The notes below the pieces were generated by a model, which made no database searches, was not told the DNA's origin, and saw only the letters and a program-made list of their open reading frames with translations. Positions 30,562-41,532 of a DNA stretch of 64,000 bases are shown here, in pieces. The stretch is taken from assembly GCA_024803745.1 (NCBI GenBank), contig JANJXV010001722.1:19551-83550 (forward strand), read 5' to 3'. Every line of letters begins with the position of its first letter. Within the stretch, counting starts at the first letter, position 1. This DNA comes from Megascapheus bottae. Lineage: Eukaryota > Chordata > Mammalia > Rodentia > Geomyidae. The position numbers and the translations under genes were made by a program.

Positions 30562-31029
30562 ATGATAGTAAAGATGCAAGATCCTATCTCAGAGAGGGTG
30601 GGAGGAGAGGGTAAGAGAGACAGAGAAAGGGAGAGATAATTAACTAGTTTCTCCCGACACCTTCACAGTGAGCACTTCCTGTCATTTTATTTTTAAAGGG
30701 GAGTACTTTTCAAAACACAGGTAGGAAGTTGTTTTTTACAAGCATCCTTGTGTATCTGAAATTCTTGGAAAAACCTGGAGTCAGAAAAATCTAGCCTCTT
30801 ACCTGTAAAAACTGCTTTGTTTACATTTAGACAAACCCGCATATCTGAGAGAACACACTGAAAACCCCTAGCTTAAGCTGTGTCTTTCACCGTCTCACGC
30901 TCAGGGCTTGCAATGTGACACATGATGCTGGGGGTATTTTCTTAGGGCTTAAGTGGAGGAAACTGGATTTGAATCCTATGATTTCAGAAAATGCAAACCA
31001 TAGAACCAGCGTTGTGCTTATTCTTTGTC
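30562..31029. other. Unassigned non-coding sequence
   Basis: A short GAGA-rich stretch lies near 30610-30635. No exon or repeat is recognised otherwise. Confidence 0.5.
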
Positions 31030-31100
31030 TAGTTTAACTTTTTTGATACAAGCACGGGGAAACTGAGGTCCAGGATAGGGGAGACCCTGAGAACTGGAGA
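31030..31100 (-). repeat. MIR-like remnant (antisense)
   Basis: GGGGAAACTGAGGTCCAGGA is the antisense MIR core string. Confidence 0.6.
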
Positions 31101-31865
31101 ACAATTCCTATAGAGCTTAAATGTAGCCAGTTGATGTGGACCCTTGCGCCTTTCTCCCTTGTCTAGCCACCATGCTTTCTTTCTGCTCCTCCAAGCTCTC
31201 TCCTGGAATATTCTGGATCTTCCCGTGGTTCATTTCTTCTCATCACCATTCTCAAATCTAATATCTACCACACAGCGAGCTCTTCCTTCTAGGCATCAGC
31301 TACATCATGCTTCAATCTCTTCCAGGTTTGGCTAGTGGATCACTGTGTTTTTGTGGTCTTTTCAACATATGACAATCAACTTCATTATCAATTTTACTGG
31401 CCATAGGCACGCCAAGTCAGATGAGATGGCATCCTTCCCACATGTGTCTATGGACGTTTTTCCAGAGGCAATTCCAGTTTAAATCAGTGGACTGACTTAA
31501 GAAGACCCTTTCTCATGCATGCGGGTGAACATTATTCAGTCCACAGAGGGACCCTGGAGAGGAACAAAAGGAAGAAAGGGAGATTTTGTTTTCTCTCTCT
31601 TCTTGGTCGAGGACATTCAGCTTTTGGACACAAGGGCTGTTTTCTTTGTACATGGACAGAATTTTGGCACTGGTTTGTCTTATTCTCCAGTTTGCAGGTG
31701 GCTGGCTGTGGGGCTTCTCAACCTCCATAAATCTGGGAGGCCATACCCAAAATAAATTTCCATCCTTTAATTCTAAATATATCCTATTGGGACAAAGATA
31801 CGTTGGCACAGGACGCTGTGGTTCGGCCTAAAGAAGCTTAACATTTTCCTTGGAAAGACCTGCTG
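31101..31865. other. Unassigned non-coding sequence
   Basis: Three + frames and one minus frame overlap at 31513-31831 with no recognisable product. Mutual shadows in unique sequence. Confidence 0.5.
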
Positions 31866-31869
31866 GGGT

Positions 31870-32205
31870 TGCAGGAGTTATAAGTGACCAAGTCTATCTG
31901 AAACAGGCTTAAGCAAAAAGAGGTACATAAAGGAAGTACCTGGATATAGGAAAGAGGGATGAAGGAACAGTTTTGGGGGGGATTGGCAGGGAGTCTTTCT
32001 ATATCTCTTAATTCAGGCTCCCTATGACTGGCTACATCAAATTTCTATTTGACCAGTTTGGCAAGAAATCCCCACCCCGACTCCTTATATTCAAATTAGA
32101 AGACCCACAAAGAAGTCTGACTAGTCCAGCTTATATCCCGTGTTCTTCCCTGAAGCCAATCATTTGTAGCTCATTTGAAGAGGTATCTCTGATTGGCCAG
32201 CTTGA
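31870..32205 (-). repeat. Old LTR-like repeat (antisense)
   Basis: AACAGGCTTAAGCAAAAAGA at the start and GAAGCCAATCATTTG plus TCTGATTGGCCAGCTTG at the end are the antisense layout of the same old family seen at 22070. The middle is diverged. Confidence 0.45.
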
Positions 32206-32472
32206 TAGGTGTGTGTAGTTGTTTATTGTCACTTTGCCATTGATTTTTTGCTTCCTGGGCTATTGATAAACCCAGTCCCCAACTGTCCTGGTGGCTGAGA
32301 ACAGCTTTTAGGAACTCAAATTCTTGGATATTTCTTACCTGCCACCTGGGTAGCTTTAGGGAACCAAAGAAAGTTGTCCAGCCTTGAAATGGAAGTTATA
32401 AGTTAGGCTGATGTGTACAGAGGTGGGAGGAACAAGAGAGGGGAACATTATGAGTGCTTGTTGGTGCAAGGG

Positions 32473-32475
<3 letters not shown>

Positions 32476-32510
<35 letters not shown>

Positions 32511-32575
32511 ACACACATGCATGAATTCTTTGTGTATGTGTGCAGAAATATACACACACACATGTGAGCATGCTA
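32476..32575 (+). repeat. (GT)n followed by (CA)n, self-complementary
   Basis: About 16 GT units, then CCACACACATGCATG, a short spacer with TGTGTATGTGTGC, then ATACACACACACATGTG. The opposing GT and CA runs can fold on themselves. Confidence 0.9.
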
Positions 32576-33284
32576 CAGACATATGCACTGGGCATCGATG
32601 AGAAAAATAAAATCAAAGGACTGGATTGAAAATAAGACTTGAATGGCCTTGAACTGCCATGGGGAAATCTGTTGCCACATGAAAACCTGACATCAACAGA
32701 GCTGAAGCTTTGGCTGCCAGGCCTTCCCTTCTTCTAAACAAGTGTTATCTCAGAAGCCCATGAGGACGTCAGGTAGACCAACTTCCAGGTTCTGCCATAG
32801 TTCCCCCATTGCAACAAACCCACTGGAAGTGAGTTTCTTAACCCAGTAGCCCTTTAAATTAAAAAAAAATCCCTTTTCATTGCTGCTGGCCAAAGGCATT
32901 GTTATTAAAGTTTTGTGTGGAATCCTGCTTGCCACCCTTTAAACAACCAAAGATGCCATCTGGTTGAGAGAATGGATCCCTCCCAATTGAACGAGTGCAA
33001 GAGTTTCCGTAGTGATTTTCTTCAGGAATGACTTCTGTCTGCCATGTTTCTGTAGTTGGCACTCCACAGCTCAGAGAAATGGGCCAGACTCCCTCATTTG
33101 TGATGGCCTTTTCATCTTGTCTCTTGCTTCTGCGCTGAACCTAGCTGTGATGTTGGAGCCCACCCTTTCCCCTGCAGCCCATCAGGAACACTGAGATAGG
33201 AGGCCCCAAAACATGCAGTGCCCTTGACAACAAAGGTTCCCATGGATATGGACAGACCTTTACAATTCTTTTATTTTTCCCCCC
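32576..33284. other. Unassigned non-coding sequence
   Basis: No gene or repeat recognised. Frames of 60-61 codons only. Confidence 0.55.
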
Positions 33285-33405
33285 TCACAAAGGACACAAT
33301 TGCTATTGTTTGCAATATGTCTTTTTCTGACAGTCGAGAAGATGTGACGGATGAAATGGTTTGGAAGAGACTGGCTACTTCAAGCGGCTGAATAATAACA
33401 CCATT
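33285..33405. other. Candidate regulatory block
   Basis: CACAAAGGACACAATTGCTA, CTATTGTTTGC (SOX/FOX type), ATATGTC, CAGTCGAGAAG, GTGACGGATG and CAAGCGGCTGAATAATAAC. It is unique, dense in factor-like strings and retains CpGs. Conservation untested. Confidence 0.25.
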
Positions 33406-34139
33406 TTTTTTCTCTTGTGAGGTCTATCAAGTGTTCTGGCCAGGGGGAGGAAGAGGGGAGGGCAGGGACCTGGGTGCATGTTCGGCTGGATGAAGACATT
33501 CAGTGTCAGAACAGCAGTGTTGTCTTCTCACCTGAGGTATTGCCACAGGATGATGATGAGAGAGCTAGACAAACAGAGCCAGAGACAGAGGAGAGAGGGA
33601 ACAGAAGAAAGGCAAGCTCTTGAAAGGCCATTTCAAGCGCCTGCTAAATCTACTCCCTCAAAGATATTAATGACTTTTTAGCACTGTTCCCTTACTCTGC
33701 ATAGCGGACAAGATCATGTGCCATCTTTGAAGAATCCTGAACTCAAAAGATGGAAAGAAACTTTAGGATACTTGCACAGCAAACACACTTTAAAACAAAA
33801 GTTATTTATTTTATCAACAAAGCTAATAGGAGAAAAACAATCCCCCCCAACCCCTTCCATGATGCACTTGATTTTTTTTACCCTTGTGTGTGTGTTGTAT
33901 ATGTTATTTGATAGTGTCTCGTATCATATTGTTTATCCAAAGCTCTTTTGGCTGTACTGTTTGTGTCCTGGCTTCCGTGGTCCTTACCCGAATTGCCCAG
34001 GAGCTGCCAGAGATGGACAGCCTTTAGTGAGGGCTGGGCGTGTCTCAGAATCCTTGAATTTTGTCTTCAAGGTTAACAGCTTGCCCACCAGGGAATTCAC
34101 CCTTCACTTTCTCTCTCCATCCCAGATTGTGTTCTGAGC
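33406..34139. other. Unassigned non-coding sequence
   Basis: A 139-codon + frame at 33718-34137 crosses unremarkable sequence with no domain features. A purine-rich stretch at 33440-33600 explains the Glu/Arg-rich small frames. Confidence 0.5.
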
Positions 34140-34250
34140 CAGGGATAAGTCAGTGATGACATCTGGTTTTCATTATCTTTGTGCTGACAGGGAGATAATG
34201 AGTCAAATTGGCCCTGCTTATGAAATGAAGACCTAGAAGAGAATTATCAT
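34140..34250. other. Candidate regulatory block
   Basis: GATAAGTCAGTGATGACATC, TTTTCATTATCTTTGTGC, GAGATAATGAGTCAAATTGG and GAATTATCATCAG. Several GATA-type sites and a consensus AP-1 site TGAGTCA (34199-34205) cluster in about 100 bases. Confidence 0.25.
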
Positions 34251-34774
34251 CAGACTCCTCAGTGGGGAGAGCTAGGAAAGGGGATTTAAATTGAAGTGAT
34301 AAGTGCCAATTTGGTTGGCATTCAGGCAATCTGTCAGGTCTTGCTTCGTTTGCATGTCATCACTAAATGAGACAAAGCAGGTGACCAGTAAGCAGGGAGG
34401 AAGGTAAAATAAGGCTCGTGTACTATCATGATTCATCTCCCATAGTTTTCTGAGGCTCCAGGCCACACATCGAATGTGAATTGTTTTCCTTAGACCAGAC
34501 AATAATCTTGCCTCGTAGCTGTGGCTTCGCATCTCTAGTTTGCAGGTAGCCAATTGAGTCCCCATGTAAGAGGATATGTCCCGCTCACATCTCTGGCTGC
34601 CACATCATTTCCCTCTTCACTTTTATGGCAGTTCCTCCTCTCTTCCTTCTACTTTGCTTAGCTGCTAGGGGAGATGAAGAAGGGCTAGATTTAATTTCTA
34701 CATGGTTGGGGGGGATGTGGAGTAGATTAAATTTCTTGGTGATCTTCCTCTCCTTTCTGCTGTGAACTTTAGTC
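34251..34774. other. Unassigned non-coding sequence
   Basis: Small minus-strand frames at 34272-34782 show nothing recognisable. Confidence 0.5.
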
Positions 34775-34935
34775 CCTGTCACTTACCATTTGTGTGACCT
34801 CAGGGAAAAAGCATTTGATCTCTCTGAGCCTCATGCTAGCCATGGAGGTGATGATAATATCCATGTTACGTGGTTATTGTGAAGATTCAATATGCTGTAT
34901 ACATAAAATTGAGTCTGGCCCATAAGTAGTATGGG
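34775..34935 (+). repeat. MIR SINE remnant
   Basis: GTGTGACCTCAGGGAAAAAG, TCTCTGAGCCTCATG, TTGTGAAGATTCAATATG and GGCCCATAAGTAG follow the MIR core and 3' order closely. Confidence 0.75.
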
Positions 34936-35679
34936 ATGTTACTATTTTTATAAATCATTGCTGCCATTTGAAGAAAAACAAATACTGCAAGCAGTGATCT
35001 GGCTAGAAAAGAGGCTAGAAAAGAAGACATTTGTGACAAGAGCTAATCATTTGTTAGTGAAGTTGCCGGGCACAACAGTTGACTGGAAACGAACGATGTA
35101 TGTGTCACTTCATAATCGAGAATGCTCTGAGATCAGATGCTTTTGACAGAAATGGCAAGTTCAGATATTTCAAATGATGATGTCATTTATTGCTATCTGG
35201 AACAGGAAACTCAGACAAGATTCCTTCTTCTGTGTAGGCTGATGCAGGGGATCAGAGGACCCAGAGTTTGCAATTTTGTTTCAGTGTCTCTCTTTTGTTT
35301 TGCCCCATGTTGGCTTTACCCATGGGCTAGCCACCAAGTGTATGTGGCAGTCCTGAACATTAGGGGATACAGACCAGATGACATCCCGAAATAAGAGACT
35401 GTTGAGAGGGTGAAACTTTTCCCAGAAATCCCTTGTTCGTGTTCATTGGTCAAAATAATGCCCCATGGTGAGCCTTGAGCCCATGAGCTGAATGGAATTC
35501 CTTCTACCTGAAGCAGGTCACTCTTGGAGCTGAGGGTGGGGTCAGTCCACTTAGGAAAGGTGTCCCAAGAGCTACATGATGCCATGAAGAAAGGAAGAAA
35601 AAGTGGATGTGGGGCAGGAAAACATCAACGTCTGCTTCCTGGAGGTTGTGCTATTATTATTAGTAGTAGTAGTGTTTTC
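34936..35679. other. Unassigned non-coding sequence
   Basis: Two + frames (71 and 85 codons) and one minus frame (89 codons) overlap without recognisable product. A short ATT/AGT triplet run lies near 35652-35674. Confidence 0.5.
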
Positions 35680-35770
35680 TAACAGAGAAGAAAACTGAGG
35701 ACTGAAAGGTGATGTAATTTCATAGCACTATCCAATCAAAAAGTGGAACACAGACCCACCCATGTCTGGG
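35680..35770 (-). repeat. MIR-like remnant (antisense)
   Basis: GAGAAGAAAACTGAGGACTG and later GAACACAGACCCACCCATGT follow antisense MIR order. Confidence 0.55.
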
Positions 35771-35925
35771 AATAAGATATATGTCATTTTGGGATCATGC
35801 CAGAGGTTCATGGTGTATGGAAAGAAGATCCCACCATTTCCTTGAGCATATGCTGTGGGCTAGACACTTTGCAGACCTATCATAAGAATCGTATTTGTGT
35901 ATGTGTGTGTAGGTGTGTGGGGGTT

Positions 35926-36142
35926 GTGGGGTTTGTACTCAGCCTGGGTGCTGTCCTTGAACCCTTCAGCTCAAGGCTACTGCCCTACCCTTGAGCCAAG
36001 CCCCACTTCCCATTTTCTAGAGGTTAATTGGAGATAAGAGTCTCGGGTCCTTTTGTGCCTGGGATGGCTTTGAACCTTGATCCTCAGATCTCAGCCTCCT
36101 GAGTAGCTAGGATGACAGGCGTGAGCCACTGCAACCGGCTTC
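35926..36142 (-). repeat. B1-headed SINE with Geo-like tail (antisense)
   Basis: Nearly the same as the copy at 6628-6852: TCAGCCTGGGTGCTGTCCTT, TTGAGCCAAGCCCCACTTCC, GGTTAATTGGAGATAAGAGT and GAGTAGCTAGGATGACAGGC. A (TG)n-like run precedes it. Confidence 0.87.
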
Positions 36143-36149
36143 GTTTTTT

Positions 36150-36265
36150 TTTTTTAAAATCAACCCAATGAACTAGGCATTTTAACTCCATTTAAAAGTG
36201 TTGCGAAGGTAAGTTGAGGTTCAGAAAAGGGTTATGGTTGGCTGGAGACCACTAAACTAACCAAG
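36150..36265 (-). repeat. MIR-like remnant (antisense)
   Basis: GAACTAGGCATTTTAACTCC followed by AAGTTGAGGTTCAGAAAAGG fits antisense MIR. Confidence 0.55.
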
Positions 36266-37474
36266 CAACAACACTAAAATAAACTTTGAACTCAAATGGG
36301 TCCAGCTCCAAAGCCCCAACTTTTTCCTATAATCTCCCCCCAAAATAGAATGTCCTTCTCACATCCCTCTATTTTGGGGATTCATATGAGGAAACATCCA
36401 ACTTTTAATGAGGATCCTGTTGCATTTCAATTCAATGACCTAGTTTTTTTTTGGGTAAGCATTTTTCTTTTAGAGACACTTTCAAAGCACATGCCCCAGT
36501 GAACTTTTTCCTTTTTTTTGTATTCAGAGTTCTGACCTTTCCTTCCCACCCACCTTTATGGAGAGATGTGAGGATTAAATATGGTAATTGGAATGTACCT
36601 TAGTCCTCATGGATAGCCAGGAGTATGGAAATGGCTCCACACTGGCTTGGATGGGCGAGAAGAACTCTTTTTCTCCCTCCCTAAGCCACAAGTAAGGGGA
36701 GAAGTCAGGAGAGGATGACTACGTGACAGCTGGGACCCTGCCTGGGTCTTGAAGGGCATGACCTTGACAATCTCTCCCTGAGTCTTCTAAGATCTCTTCT
36801 AGTTCTAAGACAGGATTGGTGATTCTGATCGGTGGAGAGACACCTGACAAATTCCCAGATGACATATTCGTGTTTCATTTGCACTGATCAAAAGCAAAGA
36901 TGATGATGGTTGGCAGGGAACAGCTTTCTGAGTGTGGGTTTCAAGTTGACCTGTGTCTGACTGTCAGCCTCAGATAACTTCTGTCGCGTTTCCTGGATTA
37001 TAAATCGCTACGTGGTGCCTGCCAGAGGATTCCTGTTTCTTTGCATTCCTTCCCCTCCTCATAGTCTATACCAAATTATGATGGCTTAAGATCTTTGGGC
37101 TGTGAGTTACGCAGATTAGCAGAGACAAAAGGAGAAGATTTGTTATACATTACTTAGGTTCCAGAAGCACACGGGAACAGCCACACTTAAATTCCACGAG
37201 GACTTTTTTTTCTTCTAGCTATTAAATGAGATCTTCTCTGTGTGTCTGTTTTGTTCTTACCACTTTTAACTACTCCCTCCGTCCCCCATTGCTCTGATAT
37301 GAGAAAAACATCAACTTGCCAGGACCTCCTCATTACATTAACAGGACCAGCCAGTCACATGGCAAGACTACTCTCTCCTTTTCCTCTCTTTCTCCTTATG
37401 TCTTCCTCCCCTTTCCCCTGACACCCCCAGTCTCTGTTTTTAGACAGGAGATCCATTAGCCTGACAAATGTTGC
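36266..37474. other. Unassigned non-coding sequence
   Basis: No gene seen. 36530-36600 may be another old repeat trace (GTGAGGATTAAATATGGTAA). Frames are under 70 codons. Confidence 0.5.
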
Positions 37475-37770
37475 ATTTCACTGTTGGTTAGAATGCAGAC
37501 CAGTGTAGCCACTATCTAGGAAGTTAAAAAAAACCCATAAAACTAAAGATACAACTATCCCTTGGCCCTGGACTAACACTCCTGGGCAGCTACCAGAATG
37601 AATGAAAGGTAGCGTACAGCTGCACACACCTGTTTACTGTGGACCTTTCAAAGCCATCATGTTATTTGTGGGAAAATGGAAGGAACTGAAAGGCCACCAC
37701 TTTAAAATTGGACTCACCAAGGTTGCTATCCTATCTTGGGAAGGAAGAAGGAAAGCCAATTGGAGGTGAT
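37475..37770 (+). mobile_element. LINE-1 fragment
   Basis: CTGTTGGTTAGAATGCAGAC, CAGTGTAGCCACTATCTAGG, ATAAAACTAAAGATACAACT and AACACTCCTGGGCAGCTACC follow, in order, the end of L1 ORF2 (the string before the 3' untranslated region). It is broken by substitutions and gaps and has no coding capacity. Limits approximate. Confidence 0.65.
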
Positions 37771-37891
37771 GAGTCTACATAACAGACTTAATAGTTGAGA
37801 CAACTACACAGAGTGTGTACTCAGTTTACCTTCTATGTAGGTTCAAAACAACGTAAGTCTTTTGTGCAAATAATGTATACAAATCACTAAT

Positions 37892-37920
37892 AAGGGGGTG
37901 AGTTGCTTAAACACCCCCTT
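37892..37920. repeat. Perfect 9-bp inverted repeat
   Basis: AAGGGGGTG and CACCCCCTT around an 11-base spacer. It lies in unique sequence. Confidence 0.75.
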
Positions 37921-38110
37921 CTGAGATTTCCTAACCCACACAACAGAGCTAAGAACCAATGACAGTTTGCTTACTCCAGATTGTAACTCTGTAAAAATCA
38001 CCCAGCACTCTTCAGACTTCGATCGTCCTTAAAAAAAAAATGCATCAACATTCCTTATCCAATCCTACCCACTTCCCTTTAAATCAACACACAGAAAGGA
38101 GTTGATCAGG

Positions 38111-38299
38111 GACCGGGAGTTTGGCCTAGTGGTTAAAGTGCTTGCCTGGCATTTGCGAAGACCAGGGTTCGATTCCTCGGTACCACATACATAGAAAAAA
38201 ACTGGAAGTGGTGCTGAGGCTCAAGTGGTAGAGCTCTAGCCTTGAGAAAGTCCAAGGACAGTGCTCAGGCCCTGAGCTCAAGCCCAGGGCTGGCAAAAA
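38111..38299 (+). repeat. IDL-Geo SINE, full length (TSD)
   Basis: Box A TGGCCTAGTGG, perfect box B GGTTCGATTCC, Geo monomer GCTCAAGTGGTAGAGCTCTA and CAGGCCCTGAGCTCAAGCCC, then an A tail. Exact 16-bp duplication AAAGGAGTTGATCAGG at 38095-38110 and 38300-38315. The 73-codon minus frame is its shadow. Confidence 0.95.
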
Positions 38300-38315
38300 A
38301 AAGGAGTTGATCAGG

Positions 38316-39074
38316 AGAAATAAAACCTGTGAAATCATGATTTTCACTTGCTAATTATATTTTCCCTAAAATGCATTAAGAGGATGATTTTTTTTTTACT
38401 CTCACACTACCCAGACACATCTTACATGTCTCCTGTGGCCTCTGTTATCACACTTTGGTGATACTTTTTTCAATACTTGTGAGGGAGCTTTATAAGTTCA
38501 GTGTTATACAAATTCAATGGGCTCTCATCATTTTTTACCTGGGCAGAGCAGTTGCTGTAACTACCTAGAAAACAAGGGAACAATGACAGCAGAGTGGCTT
38601 TCCCAGGGGAGATTTCTCTGCTCTTGAAGTTTGTCTGTATATCAGGAACAGCCTCTTGAACCTGTTACCCCGTTGTCTCAGGACTTTATAGTTTCCAGGA
38701 TGCTCTGATAGTACCTCCAGTGCGAGATGGTGGATTAGAAGAATGTAGGGAATTGGAGCGAGAGTGCGCTTGACTCTTAACAAGACCTGTCTGAGTTTTT
38801 ATTATTGTTCTCCTAATGATCAGAAAACAGGAATTAGTCCAGAAGAGTCCTGTCCATGGTTCTGACAATCGCTTCTCCTGCAAAGTGGGGGTGGGAGAGA
38901 TAATGTCATTTCAGAGCCTCATCTGTGCGTGCCTTCCCTGCCAGCCTGTGGGCCTAAGGCTGTGTCTTCTTGATAAGAGGTCCAGACAGCTGCTTCATAC
39001 TTTAAATTGGTGGTTCTTTGTCCTGTGTGCTATGACAAAAGGATTGGGAGTAGGCATAAAAGGAGATGCCATCA
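38316..39074. other. Unassigned non-coding sequence
   Basis: No gene or repeat recognised. Frames up to 124 codons (38816-39190) run into the following TG tract and SINE. Confidence 0.5.
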
Positions 39075-39130
39075 TGTGTGTGCATGTGTGTCTGTGTGTG
39101 TATGTGCACATGTGTGTATGTGCACATGCA
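39075..39130 (+). repeat. Degenerate (TG)n / (TGCACA)n
   Basis: TGTGTGCATGTGTGTCTG and two TATGTGCACATG units, the last abutting the nested SINE cluster. Confidence 0.9.
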
Positions 39131-39189
39131 TTGCTGGTCCTGGGGCTTGAACTCAGGGCCTGGGTACTGTCTCAGAACTTTTTTTTTTA

Positions 39190-39340
39190 ATAGGACCTGA
39201 GGCTTGAACTCTGGGCCTGGGTATTGTCCCTGAGCTCTTCAGCTCAAGGCTACTGCACTACCCCTTGAGCCACAGACCAGCTTTGAACTGCAATCCTCAC
39301 GCTCAACCTCATAAGTAGCTAGGATTACGCCACACCTGTC
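39190..39340 (-). repeat. Inner antisense SINE (nested)
   Basis: GGACCTGAGGCTTGAACTCT, TCTTCAGCTCAAGGCTACTG and CATAAGTAGCTAGGATTACG form a shortened antisense copy. It is flanked by TCTCAGAACTTTTT and TCTCTGAACTTTTT, a duplication with one mismatch in outer-copy sequence. Confidence 0.75.
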
Positions 39341-39429
39341 TATCTCTGAACTTTTTGCTCAATACTAGTGCCCTATTACTTGAGTCACTTCTGGCTTTTT
39401 GGTGTGAAATTGGAGATGAGAGTCTCCGG

Positions 39430-39661
39430 GAGACAGGTGCCCGTGGCTCACGCCTGTAATTCCTAGCTACTCAGGAGGCTGAGATCTGAGGATCAAGGTT
39501 CAAAGCCAGCCCAGGCACAAAAGGATCTGAGGCTCTTCCCTCCAATTAATCTCTTGAAAATGGGAAATGGGGCTGAGCTCAAGGGTAGGGTGGTAGCCTT
39601 GAGCTGAAGAGCTCAGGGATAGCACCCAGGCCAAGTTCAAGCCCCATGACCCACAAAAAAA
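39430..39661 (+). repeat. Inner sense SINE (nested)
   Basis: A full sense copy: CGTGGCTCACGCCTGTAATT, CTCAGGAGGCTGAGATCTGA, GGTAGCCTTGAGCTGAAGAG and CAAGTTCAAGCCCCATGACC, then an A-run. AGAGTC on both sides is a possible short duplication. It is the least diverged of the three and so the last to arrive. Confidence 0.85.
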
Positions 39662-39784
39662 AAGAGTCCTATGGGCTTGGAACTGATAATCATACCTCAT
39701 TTTCCTGAGTAGCTAAGATTATATAAGTGAGTCACCAGTGCCTGGTCTTATTATTTAGAATGAAATCCTGTCTTAATTGAGATG

Positions 39785-39935
39785 TGTAACTCTAGGACAG
39801 TTCTCCATAATCCCTGTTTCCCCGTCTGTGTGATCACAGCTCTGAGCACAATGGCTCTTTGCTCTCAGTGTGAGAATTCAATGGAGCAATGGTGAGATCT
39901 TAGAACAGCGCAAGACGCACGGACAATGCTGGTCC
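39785..39935 (+). repeat. MIR-like SINE remnant
   Basis: CATAATCCCTGTTTCCCCGT, GTGAGAATTCAATGGAGCAA and TTAGAACAGCGCAAGACGC follow the MIR core and 3' order. Confidence 0.55.
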
Positions 39936-41307
39936 ATCTGCTAATTATAAAACGTATCAATGCTCTACTGTCTCTTCAGGCCTTCTGTCCTCTGAATGGA
40001 AAGTCTATTCTCTTCATCCTCAATAGCAACCCTGCTGTTCACCTGTTTAGGTCCAGAATGAACCTTGCCTTTCTCTTTACCTCTCATACGAAGTCAGTGG
40101 TGTCACATTCCTCTGCCTCTAGGATATCATCAGGCCCTGGACCGTGGGTATTATTAACATGGAGAACAAGAGCTGTACCCTACATGCTGAGAATTGATTT
40201 TAAGTGATGGGGGATCAGCACGAGAGATGATACTTCCAAGCAAGGAATTGCTTTATCTCCATCAGTCTACTCTCCCTGCAGCTTTTATTATAAGATCGGC
40301 CTAGACTAGGTTAATATGGCTTTCAAGATAATAAAGAGGAAGAATCAGAATCCGTCTAGTCTCATTACACCGAAACCCTCGCTCGCCTGATATTCAGATA
40401 CATAGAAATCACCCTGAAGGTGGACAAGTCAAGCAAGGTGAAAGGAGCAGGAATGAGGCTTCCCCTGACTGGTTCCGGAAGCAAATGGGGTGGATGTCAG
40501 GAATAATGCAGTTTTGCTAAGGTGTCTACAGATGACCAAATCCCAGGGAAGGGGGCTGGCTGGCTGGGGAGTGGGGAGAAGGAAAGAGTGATGGAGGACA
40601 AATAATATCATGATGCCTATGTGTGCAGAGAGCATAAGGAAACTTACCGGAAGAGCTGTTTACTCGAGGGGTGGAGGAGAGGGGAATGGGAAGGAGCGAG
40701 AGCAAGAGATGAGGTTAATCTGGCTACATTGCCATGTGTGCCCTTAAGAGTCAACCTGGGGAGAGCCCTTTGCCCGATTAAAACATGCTGAAGAAAAACA
40801 ATCACCATAAAGCAAAGCAGGCCAGGTTTGGGAGCAGATAAGCACTAGCCGTGGAGGGGTAAAAATGGGTGAGTCACTGATTCCATAAGAGGGAGTTATT
40901 GCTCGAGCTTCGTATTTATTTGTAAAATCTTTTATGCACCTATCTGATAGATAGAAGCTTCCACTAAGGAAGATTTGTTTGGGTTTTGGGGACAAGTGAT
41001 ATTTTAGTGACTCCTCTTAATGGTTATAGGAGAAAGTCTGCTAAAGGTAAAATGTTAACATACAGAATGCTGAAGAGCTAAATGGCAAAGGATTGTATAC
41101 ACCAAACTCGGTGCCAGGCCTGTGCTATTATGAAACACTCACACGAATACCAAACCACCACCAAATGCTACTACCACAACCCTGAGGGCTCTCCCAGAGA
41201 TCGGCAAGATACTTGGTAGTTTTTCAACTTCCGTAGGTGATTTCACTGTGAGGTCATTGTAGAGAGCCCCTGAAGGGGGCAGACTTCATCCCCTCAGGAA
41301 GGTGAAG
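39936..41307. other. Unassigned non-coding sequence
   Basis: No gene or clear repeat. Frames up to 93 codons without features. Confidence 0.55.
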
Positions 41308-41532
41308 AGAAGCCAGGAGCCAGTGACTCATGCCTGTAATCCCAGCTACTCAGGAGGCTGAGATCTGAGGGCCACAGTTCAAAGCCACCCTCGCTAGAAA
41401 AGTCTGTGACACTCTCTCCAAGGAATGAGCCCAAAGCCAGAAGTGAAAGAGTGGGTCAGGTGGTAGAGTGTCAGCCTTGAGCAATGAAACTAAAGGAGAA
41501 CTCAAAGCCCTAAGTTCTACCTAAGTGTGACC
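41308..41532 (+). repeat. B1-headed SINE with Geo-like tail
   Basis: CAGTGACTCATGCCTGTAAT, CTCAGGAGGCTGAGATCTGA, GGTCAGGTGGTAGAGTGTCA and GCCTTGAGCAATG. A sense copy with a degraded 3' end. Confidence 0.8.

Larger units (their letters stand above)
39131..39757 (-). repeat. B1-headed SINE (antisense) split by two other SINEs
   Basis: The outer antisense copy starts with GGTCCTGGGGCTTGAACTCA, resumes at 39343 (TGAACTTTTTGCTCAATACT, TTGGAGATGAGAGTCTC) and ends at 39661-39757 with TCCTGAGTAGCTAAGATTAT and GTCACCAGTGCCTGG. Two later insertions interrupt it. Confidence 0.8.
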
